Made by a program: the position numbers and the translations under genes. From positions 1-55,052 of the forward strand of contig JAPPCZ010000018.1 of NCBI GenBank assembly GCA_028824685.1: DNA of 55,052 bases, given 5' to 3'. Positions within the stretch are counted from its first letter, which is position 1; each line of letters begins with the position of its first letter. The notes under the pieces are model-generated. The model was not told where the DNA came from, ran no database searches, and saw only the letters and a program-made list of their open reading frames with translations. This DNA is from Candidatus Poribacteria bacterium. GTDB lineage: Bacteria; Poribacteria; WGA-4E; WGA-3G. Shown one piece after another: positions 16,914 to 26,298 of this stretch.

Positions 16914-18281
16914 TTAGGTATCCCCGCCTTTCAATCTCCGCATTCTCTGGTTCTCTTTTGCTCGCGCATCTTCAAAATCAGGATCAACAATAGCATGTAG
17001 GGCATTCTCTAATTCGCTACGAATTGCAGCATATTCAGGATTTAACGCCAAATCATCGTTTTCCAGTGGGTCAACGTCTACATTGAACAACTGCGGTTGG
17101 CTTCCAACGTAATGACACAGTTTGTAATCCCCACTTTTCAGCATAAAACCTGCGTTTAGCATACCCATATGATGATATTCTGATAACACTGCGCGTGCTG
17201 TTTTGTCAGGTTGATGTCGGGCAATTTCCAACAGGCTGTTGCTCGGTAAATCAGAGGGTTTTTCCAGACCTGCTACCTCTAATAATGTTGGCAAAACATC
17301 CACCAAAGAGACATTTTGCTTCACTCGACCAGTTTCACCCGAAGGTAGACGTAGCATCAACGGCACTTTCACGGCGGATTCGTAGAAACATTGCTTTTGC
17401 CAAATGCCATGGCTACCTGCCATTTCACCGTGATCGCTTGTGTAAATGACAACTGTGTTTTCATGTAATGGCGATGTGTCAATTGCTTCCAATATCCGTC
17501 CAATCTGTGCGTCAAGAGATGAAACAAGCGCGTAGTAGGACGCTAAAGCACAACGGACAGTTTTCTCTGGTGGTGGAATATCATTTCGCCACGCCCAACG
17601 GTGGTGCTGTATCACTGGGTGTTGAGATTCAAGTGGCTCGTTCCACGTGTCTGGCAGCTCAAGTGTATTTGGATTATACCATGAGTAGAACTCAGGTGGT
17701 GCAATCAGTGGAAAGTGTGGATGCATGAACCCGCAATAAAGCAGAAAAGGTTTATTGCTTGGTGAAGCAGCTTTTTTGTGGAGGAATTCCACTGCTAAGT
17801 CTGCGACCTTTCGGTCATATTTCGTGTGTTCATGGTCTCCCGGACCGCATTCGGTAACGTGTGAATTGGAACCGCGACGTGCATCCGCGGTGCGCCGTGG
17901 TGGATTCCCCTTTGTGTTGCGCCACCGAGGCAGATCATCCAACAAACGATTAGAAAAACCAAGAAGCCGATCTGTCCCGTTGAAATGTGTGCGTCCACAC
18001 AACACGGTTTCATACCCTGCCTCTGTCAAATAATCTCCCCATGTTTTGTGCCGACGATCCAGTATTGCTCCTAAATCCCATGCTTCAATCTGATGCGGAT
18101 AACGTCCTGTGAGCATGGACAAGCGCGAAGGCGTGCAGATTGGGTTGTTGCAGTACGCGTTGTCATAAGTGTAACAATTTTCGGATAGACGGTCGAGATG
18201 CGGCGTACGGACAACTGGATGCCCGCTATTTCCCATTACAGTTCCTGTGTGTTCATCTGAAAATAGAAAAACGATATTCAT
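16914..18281 (-). CDS. Sulfatase (arylsulfatase type)
   Basis: The 455-residue protein is a type I sulfatase. The formylglycine signature CTPSRLSMLTGR places the modified cysteine at residue 49, and YTSDHGEMAGSHG supplies metal ligands further on. The first metal motif reads SDEH where most members have DD. There is no signal peptide, so it probably acts inside the cell or is exported in another way. A formylglycine-generating enzyme is required but not in this window. The ATG at 18281 is preferred over an adjacent upstream TTG. Sulfatases cleave sulfate esters from sugars or aryl compounds; the substrate here is unknown. It is probably the last gene of a minus-strand run with the DUF309 and UDP-glucose dehydrogenase genes. 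Confidence 0.9.
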   Translation of the reverse strand: MNIVFLFSDEHTGTVMGNSGHPVVRTPHLDRLSENCYTYDNAYCNNPICTPSRLSMLTGRYPHQIEAWDLGAILDRRHKTWGDYLTEAGYETVLCGRTHFNGTDRLLGFSNRLLDDLPRWRNTKGNPPRRTADARRGSNSHVTECGPGDHEHTKYDRKVADLAVEFLHKKAASPSNKPFLLYCGFMHPHFPLIAPPEFYSWYNPNTLELPDTWNEPLESQHPVIQHHRWAWRNDIPPPEKTVRCALASYYALVSSLDAQIGRILEAIDTSPLHENTVVIYTSDHGEMAGSHGIWQKQCFYESAVKVPLMLRLPSGETGRVKQNVSLVDVLPTLLEVAGLEKPSDLPSNSLLEIARHQPDKTARAVLSEYHHMGMLNAGFMLKSGDYKLCHYVGSQPQLFNVDVDPLENDDLALNPEYAAIRSELENALHAIVDPDFEDARAKENQRMRRLKGGDT

Positions 18282-18311
18282 CAATATCTAATCTTTGTAT
18301 TTGGCTAACGT

Positions 18312-18881
18312 CTAAAACTGAAGTAAAATTAATGGAGGCACTGTTATCTGTTGGTAGGTTTTCTCTGTAACAACCTCTGAGAAGAACGGTGTAAAAAACG
18401 CGTCGGTGGTTTCCAAAAATTCAAGAAGATTTATGCCCATATAATTACCCTCCACATCGCCAGATTCAGTAACAACTTGTCGCAATTTGGCGCGTCCTGC
18501 TGTAGAGAGTGTACGTAATGGTCGCAGCATTCGCATGTGGTATTTGATTAGCGAAGCGGACACCTGAATTAAGCCTTGCAGGAAGAGGCGATATGTATCT
18601 TCGGCTTGATGCCACAACCCTTCCCATGCCTCATGTGCTTCCCACCAATATGCAAAGTTGTAGAGGTCAACACCGTATAGGTATGCCTTGTTCTGTTTCC
18701 ACATTTCTGGTGGGATCGGTGTGTCGTCCAGTTCTTCTTCCATGCCGTAACTATGTCCGAGTGGATCACGAATCGGATGCGGTGTAACCCCTGGAATGTG
18801 TCGATAAGGTGGAAACGGCGTTTGTGGACAGTAGCGACACCAATTTAGATCGAAAGGTTGCGGTTGTTCGTGGATGTCCAT
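18312..18881 (-). CDS. DUF309 family protein
   Basis: The 189-residue protein has the DUF309 core: YNFAYWWEAHEAWEGLWH followed by FLQGLIQVSASLIKYH, which form the conserved helical bundle with His and Glu side chains. The N-terminal ~70 residues are an extension with WCRYCPQTPFPPYRHIPG. The family has no established biochemical role. It lies 20 bp downstream of the UDP-glucose dehydrogenase gene and 30 bp upstream of the sulfatase start, so the three probably form one transcript. Confidence 0.8.
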   Translation of the reverse strand: MDIHEQPQPFDLNWCRYCPQTPFPPYRHIPGVTPHPIRDPLGHSYGMEEELDDTPIPPEMWKQNKAYLYGVDLYNFAYWWEAHEAWEGLWHQAEDTYRLFLQGLIQVSASLIKYHMRMLRPLRTLSTAGRAKLRQVVTESGDVEGNYMGINLLEFLETTDAFFTPFFSEVVTEKTYQQITVPPLILLQF

Positions 18882-18901
18882 ATTTTATCGGAGATTCTGA
18901 A

Positions 18902-20260
18902 TCATCTGCCTACGCATAAGTAATGGAAACCGGCAGCCATTGCTTCTTGTGGTGAAAAGACGTTTCGTCCATCAATGAGAATCGGTGTTTTCATCTGTTT
19001 TGCAAGTTTGCGTAATTCCAATCTATGGTAAAACTCCCATTCAGTAACAAGCACAAGTGCATCTGCATTGTGAGCGAGTGAGTACACATCTTCAGTGAAG
19101 TCAACAGGAATATCGCTCATGGTTTGCTGTGCGTTTGGCATGGCGATTGGGTCGTGCGCGCGAACGTTCGCACCATCTGCCACGAGTTGCCGAATAATAT
19201 CAAGCGACGGTGCCTCTCGGATGTCATCTGTATTTGGCTTAAAAGCAAGTCCGAGAATACCAATCGTTTTACCGTTCAGTGTTTTTAAAACGGTTCGTAG
19301 TTTTTCCACAATTCGTTTGCGCTGTTCAAAGTTAACCGTGCGTGCAGCTTCTGTAATCGGCATTTCATATCCCGACTGTGCAGCAACATTCAATAATGCC
19401 GCGGTATCTTTCGGGTAGCAGCTACCGCCCCAGCCCAGTCCAGCGCGGAGAAATCTATGTCCAATCCGCGAGTCAAGTCCAATTCCACGCGCTACCTCTG
19501 TTACATCTGCGCCAACATCTTCGCAGAGACCGGCAATTTCGTTAATGAAACTAATTTTTAGTGCTAAGAACGTGTTCGCAGCGTATTTAATCATCTCCGC
19601 GCTGTTCGGGTCTGTCGTCATCATCGGTGGTAGGTGATAAGCAGCAGGACGTGGCAACGAAGTTGGTGGATCAAACGTCTGCTCCAATATTGGTTGATAC
19701 AGATGTCGTAAATCATCTAAAGCATTATTGCTGTTTGCACCGACGACAATCCGATCTGGATAGAATGCGCCTTGCAAAGCCAAACCTTCCTGCAAAAACT
19801 CTGGATTGGAAGCAATTGAAATATTACCACGCATATTGCGTTCGGAAAAGACATTTTCGACGACCTCTGCGACATTTCTATTTGTGCCAATCGGCACAGT
19901 GGATTTGATAACAAGGGTATAGTGCTTATCTGGACGACATACTTCTGCGACTTCTCTTGCTGCTTCTTCAACGTGTCGTGTATCTGCTTCTCCATCCTTT
20001 TTCGGTGGTGTGCCAACAGCAATCATGATGAGTTCTGCGTCAGGGACTACCTCAGCAACGTTTGGTGTAAAGCGGATCGTGTGACCTAATTCGTCAAGAA
20101 GGGACTGAATTCCGGGTTCATGGATAGGACTTTTTCCGTCTTGTAAAAGGCTAAGTTTGGTGTTGTCTTTATCGACTGCGGCGACATCGTGGTTAAGGTA
20201 GGCGAGGACCACTGCTGTCGTCAACCCTACGTATCCTGTTCCTATAATTGTAATTTTCAT
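18902..20260 (-). CDS. ugd: UDP-glucose 6-dehydrogenase
   Basis: The 452-residue protein oxidises UDP-glucose to UDP-glucuronate with NAD, supplying precursors for envelope polysaccharides. It starts with the NAD-binding motif GTGYVGL (7-13), has GTPPKKDGEADT, the central helix NTFLALKISFINE, and the catalytic cysteine in GWGGSCYPKDT (Cys at about 281). The C-terminal domain with GLAFKPNTDDIREAPS is intact. The ATG at 20260 is chosen because GAGGCAG lies just upstream; an earlier start would add only a few residues. A TATAAT on this strand at 20370-20365 may be its -10 box, but the -35 is poor. It heads a probable operon with the DUF309 and sulfatase genes. Confidence 0.92.
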   Translation of the reverse strand: MKITIIGTGYVGLTTAVVLAYLNHDVAAVDKDNTKLSLLQDGKSPIHEPGIQSLLDELGHTIRFTPNVAEVVPDAELIMIAVGTPPKKDGEADTRHVEEAAREVAEVCRPDKHYTLVIKSTVPIGTNRNVAEVVENVFSERNMRGNISIASNPEFLQEGLALQGAFYPDRIVVGANSNNALDDLRHLYQPILEQTFDPPTSLPRPAAYHLPPMMTTDPNSAEMIKYAANTFLALKISFINEIAGLCEDVGADVTEVARGIGLDSRIGHRFLRAGLGWGGSCYPKDTAALLNVAAQSGYEMPITEAARTVNFEQRKRIVEKLRTVLKTLNGKTIGILGLAFKPNTDDIREAPSLDIIRQLVADGANVRAHDPIAMPNAQQTMSDIPVDFTEDVYSLAHNADALVLVTEWEFYHRLELRKLAKQMKTPILIDGRNVFSPQEAMAAGFHYLCVGR

Positions 20261-20410
20261 ATTCTGCCTCAAGCGAATCCGCGTTCCTTGCCAAAATTAG
20301 TTGGGGTGCTGGCAGGAATTGGCAATAAGCGATTTAAAATTGACTTTTTAAAGGTAGCAGATAGATTATAGCATATCTAACATCTTTGCGTTAGTTATAA
20401 TATGTTGTGA

Positions 20411-20750
20411 TTATAACGGGGTGTGTAAAGTTTTTGGGAAAATAAACCCACTGTTATTATGGGTATGTGTTACTGTTCCCACTCAGGTGTTGTTTTTATG
20501 CACTTTATCATTTGAAATATGCCATTCAGTCCCGTAGGGACGAAATGTTTATAGAAAACGTTAACATCATCTTAATTGAGTTCCGTAGGAACGATATGTG
20601 CATAATCAACTCGGACGATAAAGGACAACATATCGTCCCTACGGGACTAAAGAGAGGGGTTGGTCTCGCTTCTATAAACATATCGTCCCTACGGGACTAA
20701 GAGAACAAAATTTTGTGACTCTGTGCCAAAACTTTACACATCCATTATAA
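20411..20750. mobile_element. TIR-bounded mini-element holding array B
   Basis: Left (20411-20437) and right (20726-20750) ends are inverted copies: TTATAAcGGgGTGTGTAAAG then T-rich GG, differing by two mismatches and two single-base gaps. The 340-bp segment between them contains the fold-back array and no credible gene. I see no clear target duplication. It occupies most of the 600-bp gap between the UDP-glucose dehydrogenase and flippase genes. Confidence 0.55.
20526..20703. repeat. Fold-back array B of the hairpin repeat (+ + - -)
   Basis: Units lie at 20526-20558 (+), 20578-20604 (+), 20626-20654 (-) and 20671-20703 (-), matching array A in unit sequence, order and spacing. The second unit reads GTTCCGTAGGAAC instead of GTCCCGTAGGGAC: both arms changed so the stem still pairs. 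Confidence 0.85.
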
Positions 20751-20868
20751 CGCATAATCTTGACATTTTTTAGAAGCAAATATAAAATATTCTATACCGA
20801 AGCAGTGTTCAAGGCGAAATTTCATGTAGATGCGATGAATGATTTAACTCTATCACTTCAAACACTTC

Positions 20869-22203
20869 ATGCCGAATAATGATTCCCAATCCCAAACATC
20901 CCTTCTTAAAAATGTTCTGCTTATTACACCTCTTAGTCTTATAGGACGTGTTGGCACATTTCTGATCTTCGTTGCGCTTGCCAATTGGTTCGGCGATACT
21001 GCGGAGATGGATTTCATCTACTATTATTTAGGTATCGCCACATTTCTGATTGAACTACTCAGTTCTGCTTCTGCATATTCTGTCCTCGTTCCGCTGTTAG
21101 CTGAGGCGCGCGCGAAAGGTGAAACCGAAGCGCAACGTTGCGTGCAATCCGTTCTTTCCTATTATATCAGGCTAATGCCGTGGTTCTGCTGTCTCTTAGT
21201 CGCGATTTCATGGGGAATCTCACAACTCTTTTTCCCAAGCGCGGGACTTACGAATTCTGCTGCGATCCGCATCGTTTGTGGATTTCTCATCTTCGCGGTA
21301 ATTTCATCTTTCCGTTGGATGCTCAAGGCGATTTTAGACACCTACCAAGCATTTCATCTACCTGTGATTTTGCAAAGTTTACGCGCTGTCCTTGTTATTG
21401 GAACTATCTTTCTATGCAAACCGTATATAAGTTGGTTTAGCATTCCGCTTGCTCTAATTATCGGTGAGTTGTTTCAAACAATAATTCTATTTCAAAGGTG
21501 TAGTGTTGTCTTAAAACTACCCTTGTGTGACTTTTTTATAGTGACACAGATCCACTCGGACACCGCTGGATTTCCATACGGCAAACAGTTCCTGCGACAA
21601 TGCTTTCTGATGATGGGTGCAGCTACATCAGACGGATTAAATCCGGTTGTTGACAGAGGTATGGGAAGTTCACTCGGCACAAGTTCAGTCTCAAAACTGG
21701 ATTACGCACTCCGTTTGTGTGCCATTCCTGAAACGCTGACAAGTGTGGCACTTCCTGTACTGCTTTCTCATTGGGCAAAAATTTCTTCATCAGATAATAG
21801 GGAACAGTTGCAGCAGAGTGTATGGAAAGGTGTTATCGTAGTGATCGTTCTGATGGTGCCGTTTCTAATCGGATTCTACATCTTTCGAACAGATATTGTC
21901 GCACTATTATATGGGCATGGGAGATTGTCCGTAGAGGCACAAAGTCATATTGCTTCTCTGCTTGGTGTTTACCTAATTGGAATGCTTCCGAGACTAATTA
22001 GTAGGTTGCTAATTCGTGCGCATTTGGCACGTCAAACCCATTTGACAGTTGTCACGGCAACGCTAATCAGGCTTGTTTTGAATCCGTTTCTCAATTGGAT
22101 TTTTATGCAGTATTGGGGTTTAGAAGGGATTGCGTGGTCAACAGCGTTGCTATCTTATCCGATTTTGGCGTATATTGCGATTGAATTTTGGCGAAAAAAC
22201 TAA
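20869..22203 (+). CDS. MurJ/MviN-type flippase family membrane protein
   Basis: The 444-residue protein has about 12-14 hydrophobic segments and resembles the MVIN/MATE/Wzx superfamily: an N-terminal LITPLSLIGRVGTFLIFVALANWFG, a helix with YSVLVPLLAEARAKGE, and a C-terminal ...GMLPRLISRLLIRAH...NPFLNWIFMQYWGLEGIAWST that is typical of MurJ-like proteins. It is about 70 residues shorter than classical MurJ, so it could flip lipid II or an exopolysaccharide unit. The nearby UDP-glucuronate enzyme makes a polysaccharide role plausible. The ATG has no strong ribosome binding site. Its last ten codons are repeated 352 bp downstream (see the island at 22168-22557). Confidence 0.75.
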   Translation: MPNNDSQSQTSLLKNVLLITPLSLIGRVGTFLIFVALANWFGDTAEMDFIYYYLGIATFLIELLSSASAYSVLVPLLAEARAKGETEAQRCVQSVLSYYIRLMPWFCCLLVAISWGISQLFFPSAGLTNSAAIRIVCGFLIFAVISSFRWMLKAILDTYQAFHLPVILQSLRAVLVIGTIFLCKPYISWFSIPLALIIGELFQTIILFQRCSVVLKLPLCDFFIVTQIHSDTAGFPYGKQFLRQCFLMMGAATSDGLNPVVDRGMGSSLGTSSVSKLDYALRLCAIPETLTSVALPVLLSHWAKISSSDNREQLQQSVWKGVIVVIVLMVPFLIGFYIFRTDIVALLYGHGRLSVEAQSHIASLLGVYLIGMLPRLISRLLIRAHLARQTHLTVVTATLIRLVLNPFLNWIFMQYWGLEGIAWSTALLSYPILAYIAIEFWRKN

Positions 22204-22557
22204 ACCAATAGGGTTCGACATTATAGTGAAATACAAAATATATGCACACTTTTGGTCTGTAGGACTTAAACCGACCTATTGGACTGTGCCGTAGCACAAA
22301 CTTTCCAGTTTGTGCAGAGTGTACGCAACCTAACAGGTTATGCTACAATCGTGTGCAAGTAATTATGGTTTCCACTATAAAGTTCAAGCATTGGTAGAAG
22401 AGAAATAAAGAGTTGGGTTTCACTCTTTTCTCGGTAGTTTCAGTCGCAAATGGATTATCAACTTCTCTTTAGTGTCTGACCTTATTGTGGTTGCCGTTCT
22501 ACCCAACCTACAGTAACTTGCGTATATTGCGATTGAATTTTGGCGAAAGGGCTAAAC
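22168..22557. repeat. Repeat island flanked by a 38-nt direct duplication
   Basis: Positions 22168-22205 and 22520-22557 are direct repeats: 29 identical nt, three mismatches, then CTAAAC again identical. The repeat covers the last codons and stop of the flippase gene and, in its second copy, the stop of the convergent phosphodiesterase gene. The ~314-nt island between has a 9-bp hairpin (GCACAAACT 22294-22302 / AGTTTGTGC 22307-22315) and ends in CCCAACCTACAGTAACT. No gene is seen in it. Confidence 0.8.
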
Positions 22558-23268
22558 TTCTGAAAAACGCTCTGGATGATTAGACGTGATACCTTGCACT
22601 CCGAAAGCGCGCATCTGGCGCATACGATCAATATTATCAACTGTCCAACACCATAGTGCGATACCACGCCGACGAACTTCATAAGCAAATTCCTCAGTTA
22701 TTAGTTGATGATTGACATTAAGCAAGCTGCTTCCAAGCGAACCGAGTTGTTGACATAGTTGGATAGGATGTGTGTGTCCATTGCTATTTCCGATAAGCCA
22801 CCCTGTTGGGATGCATGGTTCTAAAGCACGGACGGTTTGTAAAACGGAGGTGTGAAAAGAAATAATTACGGTCAGTTCAAGCAGATCCATCTCCTGGATT
22901 TTTTGGACAACAGCCTCAGCTATAGTATCATCCTTTATTTCTAAGAGAGCAATCACATTGTCTGTAATACATGCTAACGCTTCGGCAAGCGTCGGTACCC
23001 GTTCACCTTCAAACTCAGGATTAAACCATGCCCCCGCATCGGCACGTTTGATAGCCTCTAAGGTTGTTAGTTTTATCGTACCGCTCATGTTTGTCGTTCG
23101 ATCCAAGGAAGCATCGTGTATTACAACAACTTCACCGTCAGCGGTACCGTGCAGATCAAGTTCAACGGCATCCACGCCGATTTCAATTGCTTTTTTGAAT
23201 GCTGCGAGTGTATTTTCCGGAGCGATCCCCGATGCGCCGCGGTGTGCAATCCGAATCCACGAGTCCAT
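22552..23268 (-). CDS. Glycerophosphodiester phosphodiesterase
   Basis: The 238-residue GDPD TIM barrel has the expected catalytic motifs near its start: IAHRGASGIAPENTLAAF (His and Arg), VELDLHGTADGEVVVIHDASLDRTT (Glu, Asp, His). Family members release glycerol-3-phosphate from glycerophosphodiesters left by phospholipid turnover. There is no signal peptide, so it is cytoplasmic. It lies 16 bp downstream of the response-regulator gene on the same strand. Its stop codon falls inside the duplicated segment described for the neighbouring island. Confidence 0.9.
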   Translation of the reverse strand: MDSWIRIAHRGASGIAPENTLAAFKKAIEIGVDAVELDLHGTADGEVVVIHDASLDRTTNMSGTIKLTTLEAIKRADAGAWFNPEFEGERVPTLAEALACITDNVIALLEIKDDTIAEAVVQKIQEMDLLELTVIISFHTSVLQTVRALEPCIPTGWLIGNSNGHTHPIQLCQQLGSLGSSLLNVNHQLITEEFAYEVRRRGIALWCWTVDNIDRMRQMRAFGVQGITSNHPERFSEV

Positions 23269-23284
23269 AATGATCTATTTCCTG

Positions 23285-24721
23285 CTATTTATCGTCACCG
23301 TGCTGTTTTATCTTTTTTATGAGGGTTGTGCGGCTGATACCGAGCAATTCTGCAGTTTTGCTATGATTGTCCAAGCATTCGTCTAAAGCGAGTTCAATGA
23401 GTGCTTTATCCAACAATGCGACAACATCATCGTAAAGTTGTTGGTTCCCTTCAGCTATCGCTGTTTTCGTAATACCTCGTAAAACAGATTTGAGAGAGGT
23501 TTCCAACTGTGAGGAATCAGGGGTAGTCGGACTATGCCCTATATGTATTTCTTGAGGCAGGTCATCTGGTAGGATTACATCTGATCGGGAAAGTGTTGCT
23601 GCGCTTCTGAGGCAGTTTTCTAACTCGCGAACATTGCCCGGCCAAGCATAATTTTGTATCAGTTTCATGCCTTCTTCTGAGATGCCACGGATCGGTTTGC
23701 CGAGTTCGTCTTGGATAAGTTGAAGGAAATGGGCAACAAGCAACGGAATATCTTCCTGCCGTTCTCGTAGAGGTGGCAGATGGAGTGAGATACGTTTGAA
23801 GCGGTAGTAGAGGTCAGCACGAAATTCACCGAGTTTGACCATTTCTCCAAGTTCCTGATTAGTCGCAGCGATGACGCGTACATCTACCTGTAAGGTCTGC
23901 GTGCCACCTAACCTTTCAATCTCTTGTGTTTGCAATGTGCGTAGCAACTTCACCTGCAATGCGGGACTCATGTTAGCCACTTCATCAAGGAAAATCGTGC
24001 CACCGTCCGCTAATTCAAATCGTCCGGGTTTTCCTTGTGCTTTAGCACCTGTGAATGCGCCTGCTTCGTAACCGAACAGTTCACTTTCTAACAGTTCATC
24101 TGGAAGTGCCCCACAATCAACTGGGACGAATGGTTGATCCCTGCGTTCACTTCCTACATGAATTGCCCGTGCAACGAGGTCTTTTCCTGTTCCTGTTTCT
24201 CCTTCAATTAGCACTGTGGTTGCATTGCTTGCCATCACCCCTATGAGTTTGTAAATTTCGCGCATCTGCTCGCTTTTTCCAACGAGTCGATGTCCTCGTT
24301 GTTCTGTCGGAGAATTGATGTCTGTTTCCACAGGCAAAGTGCTCCGGACAGATTGTGTTCTAAATGCACGATCAAGGACGCCTTTCACGACATCTAAATC
24401 AATCGGTTTTGGGACGAAATCGAACGCATGCAAGCGCATCGCTTCTATTGTCGTCTCTACATCATCGTAAGCGGTAATTATAATTACAATTACCCACGGG
24501 TGATGGGTTTTAATTTCCGCTAACGCCTCCAAACCACTCATTCCAGGGAGCCCGACATCAAGTAAGATTACATCTGGTTTCTCGGATGCGATGCGGCGTA
24601 AACCTTCCTCAGCACTGTTCGCTATGGTAGGATTGTAACCTTCACCTTCAAGGAACTGCTTAAATGCCCAACAGATTTTCTCATCGTCGTCAATTACCAT
24701 TACATTTTTTACATTTTTCAT
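23285..24721 (-). CDS. NtrC-type sigma54-dependent response regulator
   Basis: The 478-residue protein has a receiver domain (about 5-120; acidic pocket VIDDDE, phosphoacceptor Asp55 in LLDVGLPG, Lys in VPKPID), an AAA+ domain (about 145-380; Walker A GETGTGKD, sigma54-contact loop GAFTGA, DEV box GTIFLDEVANM, GEFRADLYYRF) and a C-terminal Fis-type helix-turn-helix (about 435-475). All signature loops are intact, so it should activate sigma54 promoters when phosphorylated. No partner histidine kinase is encoded in the window. It is followed by the phosphodiesterase gene. Confidence 0.93.
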   Translation of the reverse strand: MKNVKNVMVIDDDEKICWAFKQFLEGEGYNPTIANSAEEGLRRIASEKPDVILLDVGLPGMSGLEALAEIKTHHPWVIVIIITAYDDVETTIEAMRLHAFDFVPKPIDLDVVKGVLDRAFRTQSVRSTLPVETDINSPTEQRGHRLVGKSEQMREIYKLIGVMASNATTVLIEGETGTGKDLVARAIHVGSERRDQPFVPVDCGALPDELLESELFGYEAGAFTGAKAQGKPGRFELADGGTIFLDEVANMSPALQVKLLRTLQTQEIERLGGTQTLQVDVRVIAATNQELGEMVKLGEFRADLYYRFKRISLHLPPLRERQEDIPLLVAHFLQLIQDELGKPIRGISEEGMKLIQNYAWPGNVRELENCLRSAATLSRSDVILPDDLPQEIHIGHSPTTPDSSQLETSLKSVLRGITKTAIAEGNQQLYDDVVALLDKALIELALDECLDNHSKTAELLGISRTTLIKKIKQHGDDK

Positions 24722-24760
24722 GACAATCTGTCCTTCACCTATTCTGCATTCTTACGTCTT

Positions 24761-26035
24761 TTATCGTTGCCCACCCTCTATTGAAAGGAGAAACTTTTTT
24801 CCATCGTCGCTCATCTCAGGTTCACCCACCTCTGCTGTCTGTTCCTCAAGTTTTTTCTTGAGAATTGGATAAGAATCCACGATGGGAGTTTCACTAAGAG
24901 ATGTTAAGGATGGTTTACGTGCTTCTGCAGCTGTGATTGCTTCAGCGAGTCGTTCATTTTTTTGTGTTACGTGTCCCGCATCGCGTTCTTTGAAGTCTGG
25001 TAAAACTTTGTTAGCAAATAGTTCTAACGATTCGCATATATCTTCATGTTGATTCATACCTGCTTGTTGTATGAAAACAACCTGATCAACGCCTGCGTTT
25101 TCCATTATTTCTAAATGTTCGCGGACTTGGTCGGGAGTGCCAATTCCTGCACGTGCTTCAGCGGGGTCTTGCTGTGATTGTTTATACAGTTTCCAAATAT
25201 CTGTTTCACCCGGAACTTGTGAACCGTTATAATAGTAGTGTGCGAGGGCAAATCGGAAAAAACGTAAGCCATCTAAACCGCGGGCAAGAGCAGTCTCCTC
25301 GTTTTCATGGCAGGAAAAACCTGAAACCATCGCAATGTTCGGGTTCACCTTTTGTGTTAGCGGGGTACATTCTTTTTCAAAGATTTCATAATACTCCTCA
25401 ACCCAAAATTTTGCTTCGTCTGCACCAACAAAGGCGAAGGTTAAAGCACCTAATCCGTATCTGGCGGCGTATCGGAGACTGTCTCGGCTGGAACAAGCTA
25501 CCCATGGTGGCGGGTGTGGTGTTTGCAACGGCTTTGGCACAACGTTGCGAGGCGGCATTGAGAAATGTTTTCCATCATAGCCCGCATAAGGTGACTGCGT
25601 CATCATTTTTGCAGTTTCGCGCGTACATTCTTCCCACATCTCGCGTTTACACTTTGGGTCAACGTTGAATCCACCGAGTTCCATGTGTGAGGCAGACTCG
25701 CCTGTTCCCCACTCCACGCGTCCGTTAGATACCAAGTCAAGTGTTGCGATGCGTTCGGCGACACGGGCAGGGTGGTTGTATGCTGGCGGCATCAGCACGA
25801 TACCATGTCCTAACCGTATCTGCTTTGTCCGTTGGCTGCATGCTGCGAGAAACACCTCTGGTGCAGAAGAGTGTGAATACTCTTCAAGGAAGTGGTGTTC
25901 TACCTCCCAGATATAATCAAACCCAAGGTTATCCGCCAGTTCTACTTGTGCTAACGCGTCTTGAAAAAGTTTGTGTTCAGCACCTTCGTGCCATGGACGG
26001 GGAATTTGGTGTTCATAAAACAGCCCAAATTTCAT
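24761..26035 (-). CDS. Luciferase-like flavin-dependent monooxygenase
   Basis: The 424-residue protein belongs to the bacterial luciferase-like (LLM) superfamily: MKFGLFYEHQIPRPW start, WEVEHHFLEEYSHSSAPEVFLAACSQRTKQIRLGHGIVLMP, and RVEWGTGESASHMELGGF. Such enzymes use F420H2 or FMNH2; the cofactor cannot be decided here. The last ~80 residues are a charged tail beyond the usual barrel. It stands at the head of a minus-strand run with the NtrC-type regulator 39 bp downstream. The substrate is unknown. Confidence 0.85.
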   Translation of the reverse strand: MKFGLFYEHQIPRPWHEGAEHKLFQDALAQVELADNLGFDYIWEVEHHFLEEYSHSSAPEVFLAACSQRTKQIRLGHGIVLMPPAYNHPARVAERIATLDLVSNGRVEWGTGESASHMELGGFNVDPKCKREMWEECTRETAKMMTQSPYAGYDGKHFSMPPRNVVPKPLQTPHPPPWVACSSRDSLRYAARYGLGALTFAFVGADEAKFWVEEYYEIFEKECTPLTQKVNPNIAMVSGFSCHENEETALARGLDGLRFFRFALAHYYYNGSQVPGETDIWKLYKQSQQDPAEARAGIGTPDQVREHLEIMENAGVDQVVFIQQAGMNQHEDICESLELFANKVLPDFKERDAGHVTQKNERLAEAITAAEARKPSLTSLSETPIVDSYPILKKKLEEQTAEVGEPEMSDDGKKFLLSIEGGQR

Positions 26036-26104
26036 GCGTTTATGTCGTTTCCTTTCTCATATTTAGTCTGTAGTGCTTTGTTTATACAAATTTGTTGTTT
26101 AGAA

Positions 26105-26129
26105 GTCGCGATTCGGAGATCGCTCCTAC
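26105..26129. repeat. Second copy of a 25-nt dispersed repeat arm
   Basis: These 25 nt are identical to 12806-12830. Here the second arm of the palindrome is missing, so this is a solo or truncated copy in the gap upstream of the luciferase-like gene. Confidence 0.7.
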
Positions 26130-26298
26130 AGTTCAGGAATGTAGCGTTAATTCTAATCTCTACCATAGTTTTAACTAAAGTTTGGACAATTTTTACGAAT
26201 TATAGTTACAAAAACGTGAGTTTGATAATTAAAAACTGGTAAATAGAGAACCCTTTGTTATTATGAAGTATTCCAAATACTCACAAAGGAGTTCTCTA

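Noticed and set aside
20467..20700. Plus-strand reading frame of 77 codons
   Set aside because: It runs through the fold-back array; its sequence is made by the palindromes and has no protein-like character.
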